This document shows positions 17,809 through 27,643 of a stretch of DNA of 64,000 nt, one piece after another. The notes under the pieces were generated by a model. It had not been told where the DNA came from. It saw nothing but the letters and a program-made list of their open reading frames with translations, and made no database searches. The position numbers and the translations under genes were made by a program. The stretch is from Rhodanobacter sp. ANJX3 (GTDB lineage: Bacteria > Pseudomonadota > Gammaproteobacteria > Xanthomonadales > Rhodanobacteraceae), in contig NZ_JACHCM010000012.1 in the NCBI RefSeq assembly GCF_014200755.1, positions 1 to 64,000 on the forward strand, given 5' to 3'. Numbering within the stretch: position 1 is the stretch's first letter; every line of letters begins with the position of its first letter.

Positions 17809-18816
17809 ATGAGTATTGAAGATCTCGAAAGCATCGCCCTGGCAATGGTCGCGCCCGGCAAGGGCATTATCGCCATCGACGAGTCGACCAACACGATCGC
17901 CAAACGCTTCGACGCCGTGGGCATCGAAAATACCGAGGAAAATCGTCGCGCCTACCGCGAATTGCTGCTGACCACGCCCGGTCTGTCCGAGCATATTTCC
18001 GGTGCGATCCTGTACGACGAGACGATCCGCCAGTCGACCAAGGACGGCGTGCCGTTTACCCAGATCATGAAGAAGGCCGGCATCATTCCCGGCATCAAGG
18101 TCGACAAGGGCCCGCAGCCGCTGGCCGGTTTCCCGGGCGACGTCGTCACCGAAGGCCTCGATGGCCTGCGCGAGCGCCTGCAGGAATACGCCAAGCTCGG
18201 CGCGCAGTTCGCCAAGTGGCGCGCCGTGATCAACATCAGCGAAGACAACCCCAGCTCCAGTGCGATCGAAGCCAACTGCCACGTGCTGGCACGCTACGCC
18301 GCGCTGTGCCAGGAGGCGGGCATAGTGCCGATGGTCGAGCCGGAAGTGATCATGGACGGCGACCACAGCATCGAGGTGAGCTACGAGGTGCACGAGGCCG
18401 TGCTGCGCAGCCTGTTCAACGCGCTGTACGAGCAGAACGTGATGCTGGAAGGCACCATTCTGAAAGTCAGCATGGTCATTCCCGGCAAGGATTCGGACGA
18501 GCAGGTCGATGTCGAGGAAGTGGCCGAAGCCACCGTGCGCGTGCTCAAGACCACCGTGCCGGCTTCGCTGCCGGGCATCGTATTCCTCTCCGGCGGTCAG
18601 ACGGATGAGCAATCCACTGCGCACCTCAATGCAATGAACCGCATCGGGCCGCATCCCTGGCCGCTGTCGTTCTCGTACGGTCGCGCCATGCAGCAGGCGG
18701 CACTGAAGCTGTGGGCCAAGGACATGAAGGCGAATTACGTCGAAGCCCAGAAGACCGTGCATGCGCGAGCACGCGACAACGGCTTGGCCGCCTTGGGCCA
18801 GTGGCACGCCAAGTAG
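17809..18816 (+). CDS. fba: Class I fructose-bisphosphate aldolase, 335 aa
   Basis: This Schiff-base aldolase splits fructose 1,6-bisphosphate. It is of the eukaryote-like class I type: GKGIIAIDESTNTIAKRF at the start, FAKWRAVINISEDNPSS in the middle, MVEPEVIMDGDHSIEV, then EGTILKVSMVIPG with the likely Schiff-base Lys, and FLSGGQTDEQSTAHLNAMN. Length is slightly shorter than animal enzymes. CTACGGAGTCAGC precedes the ATG. It is transcribed alone, between a strong upstream hairpin and a strong downstream terminator. Confidence 0.95.
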   Translation: MSIEDLESIALAMVAPGKGIIAIDESTNTIAKRFDAVGIENTEENRRAYRELLLTTPGLSEHISGAILYDETIRQSTKDGVPFTQIMKKAGIIPGIKVDKGPQPLAGFPGDVVTEGLDGLRERLQEYAKLGAQFAKWRAVINISEDNPSSSAIEANCHVLARYAALCQEAGIVPMVEPEVIMDGDHSIEVSYEVHEAVLRSLFNALYEQNVMLEGTILKVSMVIPGKDSDEQVDVEEVAEATVRVLKTTVPASLPGIVFLSGGQTDEQSTAHLNAMNRIGPHPWPLSFSYGRAMQQAALKLWAKDMKANYVEAQKTVHARARDNGLAALGQWHAK

Positions 18817-18841
18817 CCGAGCGCTTCTTGTCGAACGCGAT

Positions 18842-18874
18842 AAAAAACGGGCGCTTTGGGCGCCCGTTTTTTTT
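18842..18874. terminator. Bidirectional terminator after the aldolase gene
   Basis: CGGGCGC pairs with GCGCCCG, extended by six A-T pairs, with T-runs on both strands. It serves the aldolase on the plus strand and the outer-membrane protein gene on the minus strand. It is nearly the same as the hairpin at 19873-19894. Confidence 0.9.
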
Positions 18875-18927
18875 ACTGCTTTCAGAAAGCGCGTCGACGA
18901 TACCCGACGCGCATCGAGAGCTTCTTT

Positions 18928-19605
18928 TTAGAAGCGGTACTCGGCGCTGGCCGTCAGCGTATTGGTGTCCAGACCCACGCGCGTGCCGGCGATCTGGCCG
19001 TTGGTCAGGCTCGGGTCGCGGTTGATGCCGTAATAGGTGTAGTTCACACCCACCGACCAATTCCGGTTGATGTCCCAGCCCGTTCCCAAACCGGCGTAGT
19101 AGCCGATGTTGTTGGAGAAGCTGCGACGCACCGGGAACTGCGTGTCTTCCGACAGTGCCGAGCCGTGCGCGTCAAACACACCGCCGCGCAGGTTGATGTA
19201 CCAGGCCTGCGTGAGGTTCAGGCGCATCGCGCCGCCCAGGGTAGCGCCGCGCAGGTTCGAACGTGCACCACCGATGCTGCCACCGTTGGCCAGATAGTTC
19301 TGGTTGACATCGGACTTGGCGTCGAACTTGCCCAGATACACGTAACCCAACTCGGCACCGACCGACATGTCAGGGCTCACGGCCCAGCGGTAGCCGCCAG
19401 TCAGCGCGCCGGCATAGTTGGCCTTGCGGTAGGTCTGGTTGTCGTTGGCGCGGCTGGTGCCGAGATCACCATCGATATACCAACCGGAATGGGACTTCCA
19501 GCCAGCCTGGGTGCTGCTGTCGGTGGAAGCATCTTGCGCAAAGGCGGCAGGAATGGCGAGGACGCCGGCTGTGGCGAGTGCGATGGCAAACAGTGTCTTT
19601 TTCAT
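18928..19605 (-). CDS. Outer-membrane beta-barrel protein, 225 aa (copy 1)
   Basis: A signal peptide (MKKTLFAIALATAG, cut after AFAQ at about residue 24) is followed by alternating-strand sequence typical of a small eight-stranded barrel: WYIDGDLGTS, ALTGGYRWAV, SVGAELGYVYLG, MRLNLTQAWYINLRGG, YYAGLGTGWDIN and a final ASAEYRF. The C-terminal Phe is the usual outer-membrane assembly signal. It resembles OmpA-like or OmpX-like porin-family barrels, without a peptidoglycan-binding domain. The neighbouring gene at 19938 is a paralogue in the same orientation, each with its own terminator. Function is not known; adhesion or stress roles are possible. Confidence 0.85.
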   Translation of the reverse strand: MKKTLFAIALATAGVLAIPAAFAQDASTDSSTQAGWKSHSGWYIDGDLGTSRANDNQTYRKANYAGALTGGYRWAVSPDMSVGAELGYVYLGKFDAKSDVNQNYLANGGSIGGARSNLRGATLGGAMRLNLTQAWYINLRGGVFDAHGSALSEDTQFPVRRSFSNNIGYYAGLGTGWDINRNWSVGVNYTYYGINRDPSLTNGQIAGTRVGLDTNTLTASAEYRF

Positions 19606-19737
19606 GGGGGCGTACTCCTAACTTTTTTGGGTCCGTCCGCGCTGCCGGGGGTTCGGCTGGCGCAGACGTCGCACCTGCTCTGGGCGGTGCTGGCGTATTA
19701 GATGGGAGTGCACCTGAAGAGTTTCAATACCGTTAAG

Positions 19738-19765
19738 TACATAATTAAGCCGGCGTTAATGTCAA
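19738..19765 (-). promoter_or_regulatory. Probable promoter of barrel gene copy 1
   Basis: On the minus strand a perfect TTGACA (19760-19765) lies in AT-rich DNA. The -10 box is poor (TATGTA with a 16-base spacer), which may mean an activator is needed or that the start lies elsewhere. Confidence 0.4.
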
Positions 19766-19872
19766 TATTTTTTAAGGCTTTGTAGCCAATTTCTTGAGGC
19801 GGTCGAGCAGTTCAGGCTGATGGCAATGCGAGGTACGGGAGATCATGAACAGGCTCTTAGGCATCCAAAAAA

Positions 19873-19894
19873 ACGGGCGCCTGTGGGCGCCCGT
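19873..19894 (-). terminator. Terminator of barrel gene copy 2
   Basis: ACGGGCGCC pairs with GGCGCCCGT around TGTG, followed on the minus strand by seven T. It lies 43 bases after the stop of copy 2. Confidence 0.88.
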
Positions 19895-19937
19895 CAATAT
19901 CATGTGGTTCGTTCTTTAAAGCGTTTCAAAACACAGC

Positions 19938-20663
19938 TTAGAAACGGTATTCCGCATCCAGCGACACGATGCCGGTGGTGCGACGGACCGCAAAGTCCGA
20001 GTTCGTCGGCGTGTCGTGAATGTTGCCGGCCGACACGTGGTAGTAGTCGTACTTCACGCCAATGCCGAAGTGCTCATTGACATCCCAGCCGGTGCCCAGG
20101 CCGGCGTAGAAACCGCCACGATCGCCGCCGTGGAACAGGTCCTGGCTCAGCGTGTCGTTGTAGGCGCCGCCGTTGTTATTGGCATGGAAGTAACCACCGT
20201 GAGCGCTGATGTACCACTGCGGCAGCAGGTTGATGCGGCCGTTGACGCCGGCCACCCAGCCGCGCAGGGCATTCTCGCGGTTGCTCTGATTGACCGAGCC
20301 ATTGCCGCCACCGATATTGCTCAGCTTGTAATTGCCCAGATCGGTGTAGCCGGCTTCCAGACCCAGACCGAGATCCGGGCCGACCTTCCAGCGGTAACCG
20401 CCGAGCAAGCCGTAACCCGTGCGGCGGCCGTTCCTGTTGCTGAACAGGCTGCCGGAGCCGTTGCTGAAGCCGCTGCCGAAGTCGCTGTTCTTGCTGTAGC
20501 CATCGGTGCGTCCGGCGCTGAGGTCGACAAACCAGTTGCCGCTGCCGACAGCCTGGCTGGACTGATAGTTGCCGGTGGCAGGGGCCGCGGCGTCTTGCGC
20601 GAAAGCGGGCGCAGTCACCAGGCCGGTCGTCACGAGGGCAAGGGCGAGTAGTGTCTTTTTCAT
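19938..20663 (-). CDS. Outer-membrane beta-barrel protein, 241 aa (copy 2)
   Basis: The protein has a signal peptide (MKKTLLALALVTTGLVTAPAFA) and barrel strands that match copy 1: GGYRWKVGPDLGLGLEAGYTDLG, then NLLPQWYISAHGG, FYAGLGTGWDVN and the final SLDAEYRF. It is longer than copy 1 by a Gly/Asn/Ser-rich loop (about residues 50-85) that would face the outside. AAGGAG lies six bases before ATG 20663. It has its own terminator. With copy 1 it looks like a tandem duplication followed by divergence of the surface loops. The role is not known. Confidence 0.85.
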   Translation of the reverse strand: MKKTLLALALVTTGLVTAPAFAQDAAAPATGNYQSSQAVGSGNWFVDLSAGRTDGYSKNSDFGSGFSNGSGSLFSNRNGRRTGYGLLGGYRWKVGPDLGLGLEAGYTDLGNYKLSNIGGGNGSVNQSNRENALRGWVAGVNGRINLLPQWYISAHGGYFHANNNGGAYNDTLSQDLFHGGDRGGFYAGLGTGWDVNEHFGIGVKYDYYHVSAGNIHDTPTNSDFAVRRTTGIVSLDAEYRF

Positions 20664-20988
20664 GGGAAGCTCCTTTCTTGAATTCTTATGCTTGGTTTAG
20701 GCAACTACCCGTCGAGCGCCTGGGGATGCGTTCAACGGTGGTGCGCGGGGATCGCACAACACGCATTTAACACTTGGAAGTCTGAAGCCAAGCGATATCC
20801 GATTCGGAGAAATTAAGGATGAGTTAATTCGCTAATTTTTTGTTGTCGTGCAGCAACATGCACGTGCAGCGGGCGTGACGGTGGCTGACCAAGCGGCGCG
20901 GTTTGCAAATACGCGCGCAGCGGGTCGGCGACAGCGCACGGCCGATCGGCGACAATTCACGTTTGCCGAATCTTCTGGAGATCTGCCG

Positions 20989-22983
20989 ATGACTAGCCGA
21001 CGCGAACTGGCCAACGCCGTGCGTGCCCTTGCCATGGATGCCGTCGAGGCCGCCAATTCCGGCCATCCGGGCATGCCTATGGGCATGGCCGATATCGCCG
21101 AAGTGCTCTGGAACGACTTTCTGCAGTTCAATCCAGGCAACCCGAAGTGGGCCAATCGCGATCGCTTCGTGCTTTCCAACGGCCACGGCTCGATGCTGCA
21201 GTACGCGCTGCTGCACCTGACAGGATTCGATCTGCCGATCGACCAGCTCAAGCGATTCCGCCAGCTGCATTCGCATACCGCCGGGCATCCGGAGTTCAAC
21301 GAAACGCCGGGCGTGGAAACTACAACCGGTCCGCTCGGACAGGGCTTGGCCAACGCTGTGGGTTTCGCTTTGGCGGAGAAGGCGCTGGCGGCGCACTTCA
21401 ATCGCCCAGGGCATGCGGTGGTTGACCATCATACTTACGTCTTCCTCGGCGACGGTTGCCTGATGGAAGGCATTTCGCACGAAGCCGCTTCGCTGGCCGG
21501 TACCTGGAAGCTCGGCAAGCTGGTGGCCGTGTATGACGACAACGGCATCTCGATCGACGGCGAGGTACATGGCTGGTTTACCGACGACACGCCGGCGCGC
21601 TTCGAGTCCTACGGCTGGAACGTGATCCGCCACGTCGACGGCCACGATGCCGAAGCGATCAAGCAGGCGCTTGCCCAAGCCACCTCGCAGCACGACAAGC
21701 CGACCCTGATCTGCTGTAAAACCATTATCGGCTTCGGCGCACCGAACAAGCAGGGCAAAGAAGAAAGCCACGGCGCCGCGCTAGGCAAGACCGAGATCGC
21801 CGCGGCCCGCGAGCAGCTCAACTGGCATTACGCACCCTTTGAAATTCCCGCCGACATTTATGCCGGCTGGAATGCGAAAGAGGCCGGTGCCAAGCGCGAA
21901 CAGGACTGGAACACGCTATTCGACGCCTACGCCGCGGCGCATCCTGAACTGGCGGCCGAGCTGAAGCGTCGCCTCGCCGGTACGCTGCCGGCCGACTGGG
22001 CGGAAAAATCGGCCGCCTATGTGGCAAAGGTGCAGAGCGACGGCCCGGAGGTCGCCTCGCGCAAGGCCTCGCAGATGACGCTGGACGCGTTCGGCCCGCT
22101 GTTGCCGGAACTGCTCGGCGGCTCGGCCGACCTGGCCGGATCCAACCTGACCAAGTGGAAGGGCAGCGTCGACATCAGCGAGAAGGACGGCAACTACGTG
22201 CACTACGGCGTGCGCGAGTTCGGCATGACCGCGATCGCCAATGGCGTGGCCCTGCATGGCGGCTTTATCCCGTACGACGCCACGTTCCTGGTGTTTTCCG
22301 ACTACGCGCGCAACGCCGTACGCATGAGTGCGCTGATTCCGGCGCACAACATCCACGTCTACACCCACGACTCGATCGGCTTGGGCGAAGACGGCCCGAC
22401 CCATCAGCCGGTCGAGCACATGGCCAGCCTGCGCTACATTCCCAACAACCATCTGTGGCGGCCGTGCGATGCGGTGGAGTCGGCGATGTGCTGGAAGCTG
22501 GCGATTGAGCGCGCTGGTGCGCCGAGCTGCCTGATCTTTTCCCGGCAGACGCTCAAGCATCAGCAGCGCAGCGAGCGGCAGGTCGCCGACATCGCGCGCG
22601 GCGGCTACGTGCTGTCCGATCCGCTCGATACCCAGTTCAAGGCCATCATCATCGCCACGGGGTCCGAGGTGGAGCTGGCGATGGAAGCGATGCGCTCGTT
22701 GGCGCAGCAGGGCGTGCCCGTGCGCGTGGTTTCGATGCCGTGCGCCGAGGTCTTCGATGCGCAGCCGCTGGAATATCGCGAGGGCGTGCTCCCCGGTTGG
22801 TGCCGTGCGCGCGTGGCGGTGGAAGCGGGTATCGCCGACTACTGGCGCAAGTACGTCGGCCTCGATGGCGACGTGATCGGCATGACCACCTTCGGTGCCT
22901 CCGCACCTGCCGCGCAGCTTTACGACTATTTCGGCATCACCACGCCCAAGGTCATCGACGCGGTGAAGCGGGTCGTCGGCTGA
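20989..22983 (+). CDS. tkt: Transketolase, 664 aa
   Basis: This thiamine-diphosphate enzyme moves two-carbon units between pentose- and hexose-phosphate sugars. Signatures are [29 protein letters not shown], the cofactor motif [14 protein letters not shown] to [10 protein letters not shown], and [17 protein letters not shown] in the second domain. I place the start at ATG 20989, with CTGGAG upstream; the open frame to 20848 has no similarity. The stop is five bases before the DegT/DnrJ aminotransferase start, so the two are probably co-translated. Confidence 0.96.
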   Translation: MTSRRELANAVRALAMDAVEAANSGHPGMPMGMADIAEVLWNDFLQFNPGNPKWANRDRFVLSNGHGSMLQYALLHLTGFDLPIDQLKRFRQLHSHTAGHPEFNETPGVETTTGPLGQGLANAVGFALAEKALAAHFNRPGHAVVDHHTYVFLGDGCLMEGISHEAASLAGTWKLGKLVAVYDDNGISIDGEVHGWFTDDTPARFESYGWNVIRHVDGHDAEAIKQALAQATSQHDKPTLICCKTIIGFGAPNKQGKEESHGAALGKTEIAAAREQLNWHYAPFEIPADIYAGWNAKEAGAKREQDWNTLFDAYAAAHPELAAELKRRLAGTLPADWAEKSAAYVAKVQSDGPEVASRKASQMTLDAFGPLLPELLGGSADLAGSNLTKWKGSVDISEKDGNYVHYGVREFGMTAIANGVALHGGFIPYDATFLVFSDYARNAVRMSALIPAHNIHVYTHDSIGLGEDGPTHQPVEHMASLRYIPNNHLWRPCDAVESAMCWKLAIERAGAPSCLIFSRQTLKHQQRSERQVADIARGGYVLSDPLDTQFKAIIIATGSEVELAMEAMRSLAQQGVPVRVVSMPCAEVFDAQPLEYREGVLPGWCRARVAVEAGIADYWRKYVGLDGDVIGMTTFGASAPAAQLYDYFGITTPKVIDAVKRVVG

Positions 22984-22988
22984 GCTCG

Positions 22989-24155
22989 ATGAGCGAGCCG
23001 ACCAAGGAGCCTTTCCTGATTTTCGGCGCCCCGAAGATCGGCGAGGAGGAAATCGCCGAAGTCGAGGCCTGCATGCGCTCGGGCTGGCTCGGCACCGGTC
23101 CGCGCGTCGCCCGGCTGGAAAAGGATTTCGCCGCCTACCGGCGCGTGCAGGCCAGCCAGGTCGCCGCGGTCAATTCATGTACCGCGGCTCTGCACGTGAG
23201 CATGGTGGCCGCGTCGCTGGAGCCGGGCGCCGAAGTGATCACCACGCCGTTGACCTTTTGCGCCACGGTCAATGCGATTTTGCATGCGGGGTTGTCGCCG
23301 GTGATGGCGGACGTCGATCCGCGCACGCAGAACATCGATCCGGCCGCGATCGAGGCGGCGATTACGCCGCGCACGCGGGCCATCGTGCCGGTGCATTTCG
23401 CCGGCCGGCCGTGCGACATGGACGCGATCATGGCGATTGCCGCCAGGCACGATCTGGTGGTGATCGAGGATTGTGCGCACGCGATTGAAACCGAGTATCG
23501 CAGCCGGCCAGCCGGCACTTTCGGCGACTTCGGCTGCTTCAGTTTCTACGTCACCAAGAATGTGACCACCGGCGAGGGCGGCATGATTCTGGGGCGCGAC
23601 GAGGAGCGTATTGCGCGGGCTCGGATTCTCGCCCTGCATGGTATGAGCAAGGACGCATGGCATCGTTTCGGCGACGCCGGCTACAAGCATTACCAAGTCG
23701 TCGAGTGCGGTTTCAAATACAACATGATGGATCTGCAGGCGGCCATCGGCCTGCATCAGCTGGCCAAGGTCGATACGCACTGGCAGCGCCGACGCGAGAT
23801 CTGGGCGTTTTATCAGCAGGCGCTGGCGGATCTCCCGCTGGAATTGCCCTCGGAGCCCGACGCCGACACCCGTCACGGTTTCCATCTGTACACGGTGATG
23901 ATCGACGCCGCACGCTGCGGGGTGACGCGCGATGCATTTCTCGACGCGATGAACGATGCGCGTATCGGCACCGGCGTGCACTACCTCTCGGTGCCCGAAC
24001 ACCCGTATTACCAGCAGCGTTTCGGCTGGCGCCCCGAACAGTGGCCGCACGCGATGCGGCTGGGCCGGCAGACAGTCAGCCTGCCGCTGTCGCCGGGCTT
24101 GAGCGATGGCGACATCGAACGCGTTGTCGCCGCGGTGCGGCGCATCGTCGGCTGA
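22989..24155 (+). CDS. DegT/DnrJ/EryC1 aminotransferase, 388 aa
   Basis: This is a pyridoxal-phosphate sugar aminotransferase of the kind that makes amino sugars for surface glycans. Visible signatures are SGWLGTGPRVARLEKDFAAY, TTPLTFCATVNAILHAG, VHFAGRPCDMDAI, VIEDCAHAIE, and the cofactor Lys in FYVTKNVTTGEGG. Relatives act on UDP- or dTDP-4-keto sugars; the substrate cannot be told here. It follows tkt by five bases, which is odd, since tkt belongs to central metabolism. Its product might feed the LPS or another glycan made elsewhere, as no partner dehydratase is adjacent. Confidence 0.9.
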   Translation: MSEPTKEPFLIFGAPKIGEEEIAEVEACMRSGWLGTGPRVARLEKDFAAYRRVQASQVAAVNSCTAALHVSMVAASLEPGAEVITTPLTFCATVNAILHAGLSPVMADVDPRTQNIDPAAIEAAITPRTRAIVPVHFAGRPCDMDAIMAIAARHDLVVIEDCAHAIETEYRSRPAGTFGDFGCFSFYVTKNVTTGEGGMILGRDEERIARARILALHGMSKDAWHRFGDAGYKHYQVVECGFKYNMMDLQAAIGLHQLAKVDTHWQRRREIWAFYQQALADLPLELPSEPDADTRHGFHLYTVMIDAARCGVTRDAFLDAMNDARIGTGVHYLSVPEHPYYQQRFGWRPEQWPHAMRLGRQTVSLPLSPGLSDGDIERVVAAVRRIVG

Positions 24156-24248
24156 CGTTGCCTCTGAACTAGCGTGGTATTGAGCCAGGCGGCTGCGGGG
24201 CGGCTCAAAGACGTCCCAGCTACTGGCCCTTCATTCCTCGCTACGCTA

Positions 24249-25427
24249 TTACCGAGCCCGCGCCTTCAGCGCCGTGACCGCCGGCAATTCCTTGCCTTCG
24301 AGGAATTCCAAAAACGCGCCGCCGCCGGTGGAGATGTAAGAAACGTCTTTGGCGATGCCGTATTTTTCCACCGCTGCCAGCGTGTCGCCGCCGCCGGCAA
24401 TCGAGAACGCCTTGGACGCCGCGATCGCTTTCGCCAGCGTTTCAGTGCCCTTACCGAAGGCGTCGTACTCGAACACGCCAACCGGGCCGTTCCACACCAC
24501 CGTGCCCGCCTTGGCAATCAGCTCGGCGTAGCTCGCGGCGGTTTCTGGTCCGATGTCCAGAATCATCTCGTCGTCCTTGACCTGATGCACCGGCCTGATG
24601 GTGGCGGTGGCATTGGCCGAGAACTCCGTCGCCACGACCACGTCGACTGGCATCGGCAGGTCGACCTTGCGACGCTTGGCGTCGGCGATGACCTTTTTGG
24701 CGGCGTCGATCAGGTCGGGTTCGCACAGCGAGTTGCCGATCGAATGGCCTAGCGCGGCGATGAAGGTATTGGCGATGCCACCACCGACGATCAGCTGATC
24801 GACCTTGCCGATCAGGTTTTCCAGCAGGGTCAGCTTGGTCGACACCTTGGAGCCGGCGACGATCGCCAGCAGCGGATGCGCCGGATGTTCAAGCGCCTTG
24901 CCCAGCGCGTCGAGCTCGTCGCACAGCAGCGGGCCGGCGGCTGCGATGGGCGCGAACTTGATCACACCGTGCGTTGAGGCCTGCGCACGATGCGCGGTGC
25001 CGAAGGCATCCATGACGAAAATGTCGCACAGTGCGGCATAGCGTTTGGCCAGCGCCTCGTCGTCCTTGCCTTCGCCGACGTTCATGCGGCAATTTTCCAG
25101 CAGCACCACTTCACCGGCAGCCACCTCGACGCCATCGAGATAGTCCGCGACCAGCCGTACCTCGCTGCCGAGTTGCTTGCTCAGCCACTCGGCGACCGGT
25201 GCGAGCGAAGATTCGGCGTCGAAGCGGCCTTCCTTCGGCCGACCCAGGTGCGACAGCACCATGACGCGCGCGCCGGCGTCGCGCGCCGCGACGATCGTCG
25301 GCAGCGAGCTTTCCAGGCGCTGGGTGGAGGTCATATGGCCGTGGTCGTCGATCGGCACGTTCAGATCCTCGCGAATCAGCACGCGCTGGTTGCGCAAATC
25401 AAGGTCGCTCATGCGAATAACGGACAC
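24249..25427 (-). CDS. pgk: Phosphoglycerate kinase, 392 aa
   Basis: This glycolytic enzyme transfers phosphate from 1,3-bisphosphoglycerate to ADP. Signatures are [47 protein letters not shown], and the nucleotide site [15 protein letters not shown] with [12 protein letters not shown]. The first codon is GTG at 25427: a CGGAG lies seven bases upstream, while the next ATG (25412) has none. It converges on the aminotransferase gene and is a single-gene unit here. GapA, Pyk and aldolase lie in the same 12 kb. Confidence 0.96.
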   Translation of the reverse strand: MSVIRMSDLDLRNQRVLIREDLNVPIDDHGHMTSTQRLESSLPTIVAARDAGARVMVLSHLGRPKEGRFDAESSLAPVAEWLSKQLGSEVRLVADYLDGVEVAAGEVVLLENCRMNVGEGKDDEALAKRYAALCDIFVMDAFGTAHRAQASTHGVIKFAPIAAAGPLLCDELDALGKALEHPAHPLLAIVAGSKVSTKLTLLENLIGKVDQLIVGGGIANTFIAALGHSIGNSLCEPDLIDAAKKVIADAKRRKVDLPMPVDVVVATEFSANATATIRPVHQVKDDEMILDIGPETAASYAELIAKAGTVVWNGPVGVFEYDAFGKGTETLAKAIAASKAFSIAGGGDTLAAVEKYGIAKDVSYISTGGGAFLEFLEGKELPAVTALKARAR

Positions 25428-25609
25428 GGCGTAACTCCGGTGAAGGTTGAAAGCTGAGGTTGGAAAGAGAGCGCTGAACGGCTGTTCAGCCGGCTATTGT
25501 CGGCCGCCGCGGAAGTCGATGCAAACCGATTCGATGCATGCGCGTCTGGAACGGGGCTTTATCGACGCCCGCGCTTGGCTACACTGCGCCTTTGGGAGGG
25601 CGGCCGGCA

Positions 25610-26284
25610 ATGACGACGATGGGCTTTGTGCTTTACGACTATTGGCGCTCCAGCGCGGCCTATCGCGTACGTATTGCGCTGAATCTGAAAGGACTGAGCT
25701 ACGCCTCGCGTCCCGTGCATCTGGTTCGTGACGGCGGCGAGCAGCATTCGGCCGATTACCAGGCGATCAATCCAAGCCAGCTGGTTCCCTCGCTGCTCGA
25801 CGGCGAGCGGGTCGTCACCCAGTCGCTTGCGATCATGGAATACCTCGACGAAACGCATCCCGAGCCGGCGCTGCTGCCGGCCGATGCGCGGGGCAGGGCG
25901 CGCGTGCGGGCGCTGGCCATGACGGTGAGCAGTGACGCCCATCCGATCGGCAATTTGCGCGTTTTGCAATATTTGCAGTCGACGTTCAATGCCGACGAGC
26001 TGCAGCGTGCCGATTGGTCGCGGCACTGGATCGCGGTGAGCTTCACCGCGCTGGAAACCATGCTGGCCAACAACGCGGCGACCGGCCGTTACTGCCACGG
26101 CGACGTGCCGGGCATGGCCGACGCCTGTCTAGTGCCGCAGTTCTACAATGCGCTGCGCTGGAAGCTGTCGCTGGAGCCCTACCCGACGCTGCAGCGCATC
26201 TACGACGAGTGCAGTGCGCTGGAAGCGTTTCGGCGGGCGGCGCCCGAAGCGCAGCCGGATGCGCCGGCTGCGGCGCCCGCTTAA
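25610..26284 (+). CDS. maiA: Maleylacetoacetate isomerase (zeta-class GST), 224 aa
   Basis: The enzyme isomerises maleylacetoacetate to fumarylacetoacetate with glutathione, between hmgA and fahA in tyrosine breakdown. The N-terminal thioredoxin-like domain starts LYDYWRSSAAYRVRIALN and includes NPSQLVPSL and TQSLAIMEYLDE. The C-terminal helical domain carries the motif YCHGDVPGMADACLVPQ. Many zeta enzymes have SSCS where this has SSAA. I chose ATG 25610, with GGGAGGG upstream. It is 13 kb from the rest of the pathway and shares no operator with it that I can see. Confidence 0.9.
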   Translation: MTTMGFVLYDYWRSSAAYRVRIALNLKGLSYASRPVHLVRDGGEQHSADYQAINPSQLVPSLLDGERVVTQSLAIMEYLDETHPEPALLPADARGRARVRALAMTVSSDAHPIGNLRVLQYLQSTFNADELQRADWSRHWIAVSFTALETMLANNAATGRYCHGDVPGMADACLVPQFYNALRWKLSLEPYPTLQRIYDECSALEAFRRAAPEAQPDAPAAAPA

Positions 26285-26286
26285 CG

Positions 26287-26336
26287 CAGGTTCGGCTGCG
26301 GTCGCAGATGCGGACTGCCGCAACAATCCGAACCTG
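26287..26336. other. Nested hairpin between maiA and pilU
   Basis: CAGGTTCGG pairs perfectly with CCGAACCTG, and TGCGG with CCGCA inside. It sits between two convergent genes but has no T-run, so it is terminator-like only by position. Confidence 0.4.
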
Positions 26337-26348
26337 GAAGCAGGCTCC

Positions 26349-27461
26349 TCAAAAGCCCATGCCGTATGGGTCGTTGCCGGCCAGTTCCTGGTTGTCCGTA
26401 CCGCCTTCGGCCAGTCGAATCTTCAGCGACAGGCCATCGCGCGAATCGGACTTGTTGAGCGCTTCCTCCAGCGACACCCGGCCATCCTTGTACAGCCGGT
26501 ACAGAGACTGATCGAAGGTCTGCATGCCTTCCTGCAGGCTGCGATCCATCGCCTCTTTGATTTCGTGGATCTGGCCGCGGCGGATCATGTCGCGGATCAG
26601 CGGCGTGTTCAGCAGCACCTCGGCCGCGGGAATGCGCCGGCCGTCCTTGCCCACCACCAGGCGCTGGCTGATCACAGCGCGCAGGTTCAGCGCCAGGTTC
26701 ATCAAAACGTTCTTGTGCGAGGCCTCGGGGAAGAAGTTGAGGATGCGCTCCAGCGTCTGGTCGGCGTTGTTCGAATGCAGGGTGGCCAGGCACAGGTGGC
26801 CCGTTTCGGAAAACGCGATCGCCGCTTCCATGGTTTCGGTATCGCGGATCTCGCCGATCATGATCACGTCGGGCGCCTCGCGCATCGCGTTTTTCAGCGC
26901 CTCGTTGTAGCTGTGCGTGTCCAGGCCCACTTCGCGCTGGTTAACGATCGATTTCTTGTGCCGATGCAGATATTCGATCGGGTCTTCGATAGTCAGAATA
27001 TGGCCAGGCGAATGGATATTGCGATGGTCGATCATGGCCGCCAGCGTGGTCGATTTGCCCGAACCGGTGGCGCCGACGACAAGAATCAGCCCACGCGGCT
27101 CCATGATCAGGTCGCGGAAGATATTCGGCAGCTGCAGTTGATCGACGCTGGGAATCTCGCTCTTGATCGCGCGAATCACCATGCCCACTTCGCCGCGCTG
27201 CTTGAACACGTTGATACGGAAGCGGCCCGCCTCCTTCACAGCCAGCGCCATGTTCAGTTCCAGCGTACGCTCGAACTGCGGCACCTGGCCCTCGTCCATC
27301 AGCGAATAGGCGATCTTTTTGACCATGCCGGCGGGCAGCCCGGTATTGCCCAGCGGGTAAAGCCGGCCCTCGACCTTGATATTCACCGGTGCGCCGGTGG
27401 TCAGGAACATGTCCGACGCACCTTTGTCTACCATCAGCTTGAGGAAGTAACCGATATCCAC
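26349..27461 (-). CDS. pilU: Type IV pilus retraction ATPase PilU, 370 aa
   Basis: This is a hexameric ATPase of the PilT/PilU group, which powers pilus retraction from the inner face of the membrane. The Walker A motif is GATGSGKST, the Asp box GHILTIEDPIEY, and Walker B with the family motif is VIMIGEIRDTETMEAA, followed by the His box TGHLCLATLHSNNADQ. The N-terminal KLMVDKGASDMFLTTGAP and a C-terminal extension after the ATPase core favour PilU over PilT. It starts with GTG at 27461, with AGGGG seven bases upstream. PilT, normally adjacent, is absent here. Confidence 0.9.
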   Translation of the reverse strand: MDIGYFLKLMVDKGASDMFLTTGAPVNIKVEGRLYPLGNTGLPAGMVKKIAYSLMDEGQVPQFERTLELNMALAVKEAGRFRINVFKQRGEVGMVIRAIKSEIPSVDQLQLPNIFRDLIMEPRGLILVVGATGSGKSTTLAAMIDHRNIHSPGHILTIEDPIEYLHRHKKSIVNQREVGLDTHSYNEALKNAMREAPDVIMIGEIRDTETMEAAIAFSETGHLCLATLHSNNADQTLERILNFFPEASHKNVLMNLALNLRAVISQRLVVGKDGRRIPAAEVLLNTPLIRDMIRRGQIHEIKEAMDRSLQEGMQTFDQSLYRLYKDGRVSLEEALNKSDSRDGLSLKIRLAEGGTDNQELAGNDPYGMGF

Positions 27462-27643
27462 GTCTAGCCCCTGTTAGGAATGCGCCGGTTACGATGATCG
27501 CCTGATTCGATCTTGCGTAATCTCACGCTATGTAGCCATTGTGCGTGTAAATGATGCATCAAGGCGACGCGTCGAGAAATTGCGCGTTGCAATCATGGAT
27601 TATGCCCGCCCACAATACGTCGCGACACTCTATGAGGAATGTG

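Larger units (their letters stand above)
19606..19937. other. Region between the two barrel genes
   Basis: No gene is supported. It holds the promoter of copy 1 (about 19737-19765, minus strand) and the terminator of copy 2 (19873-19894). The middle part is clearly AT-rich. Confidence 0.5.
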
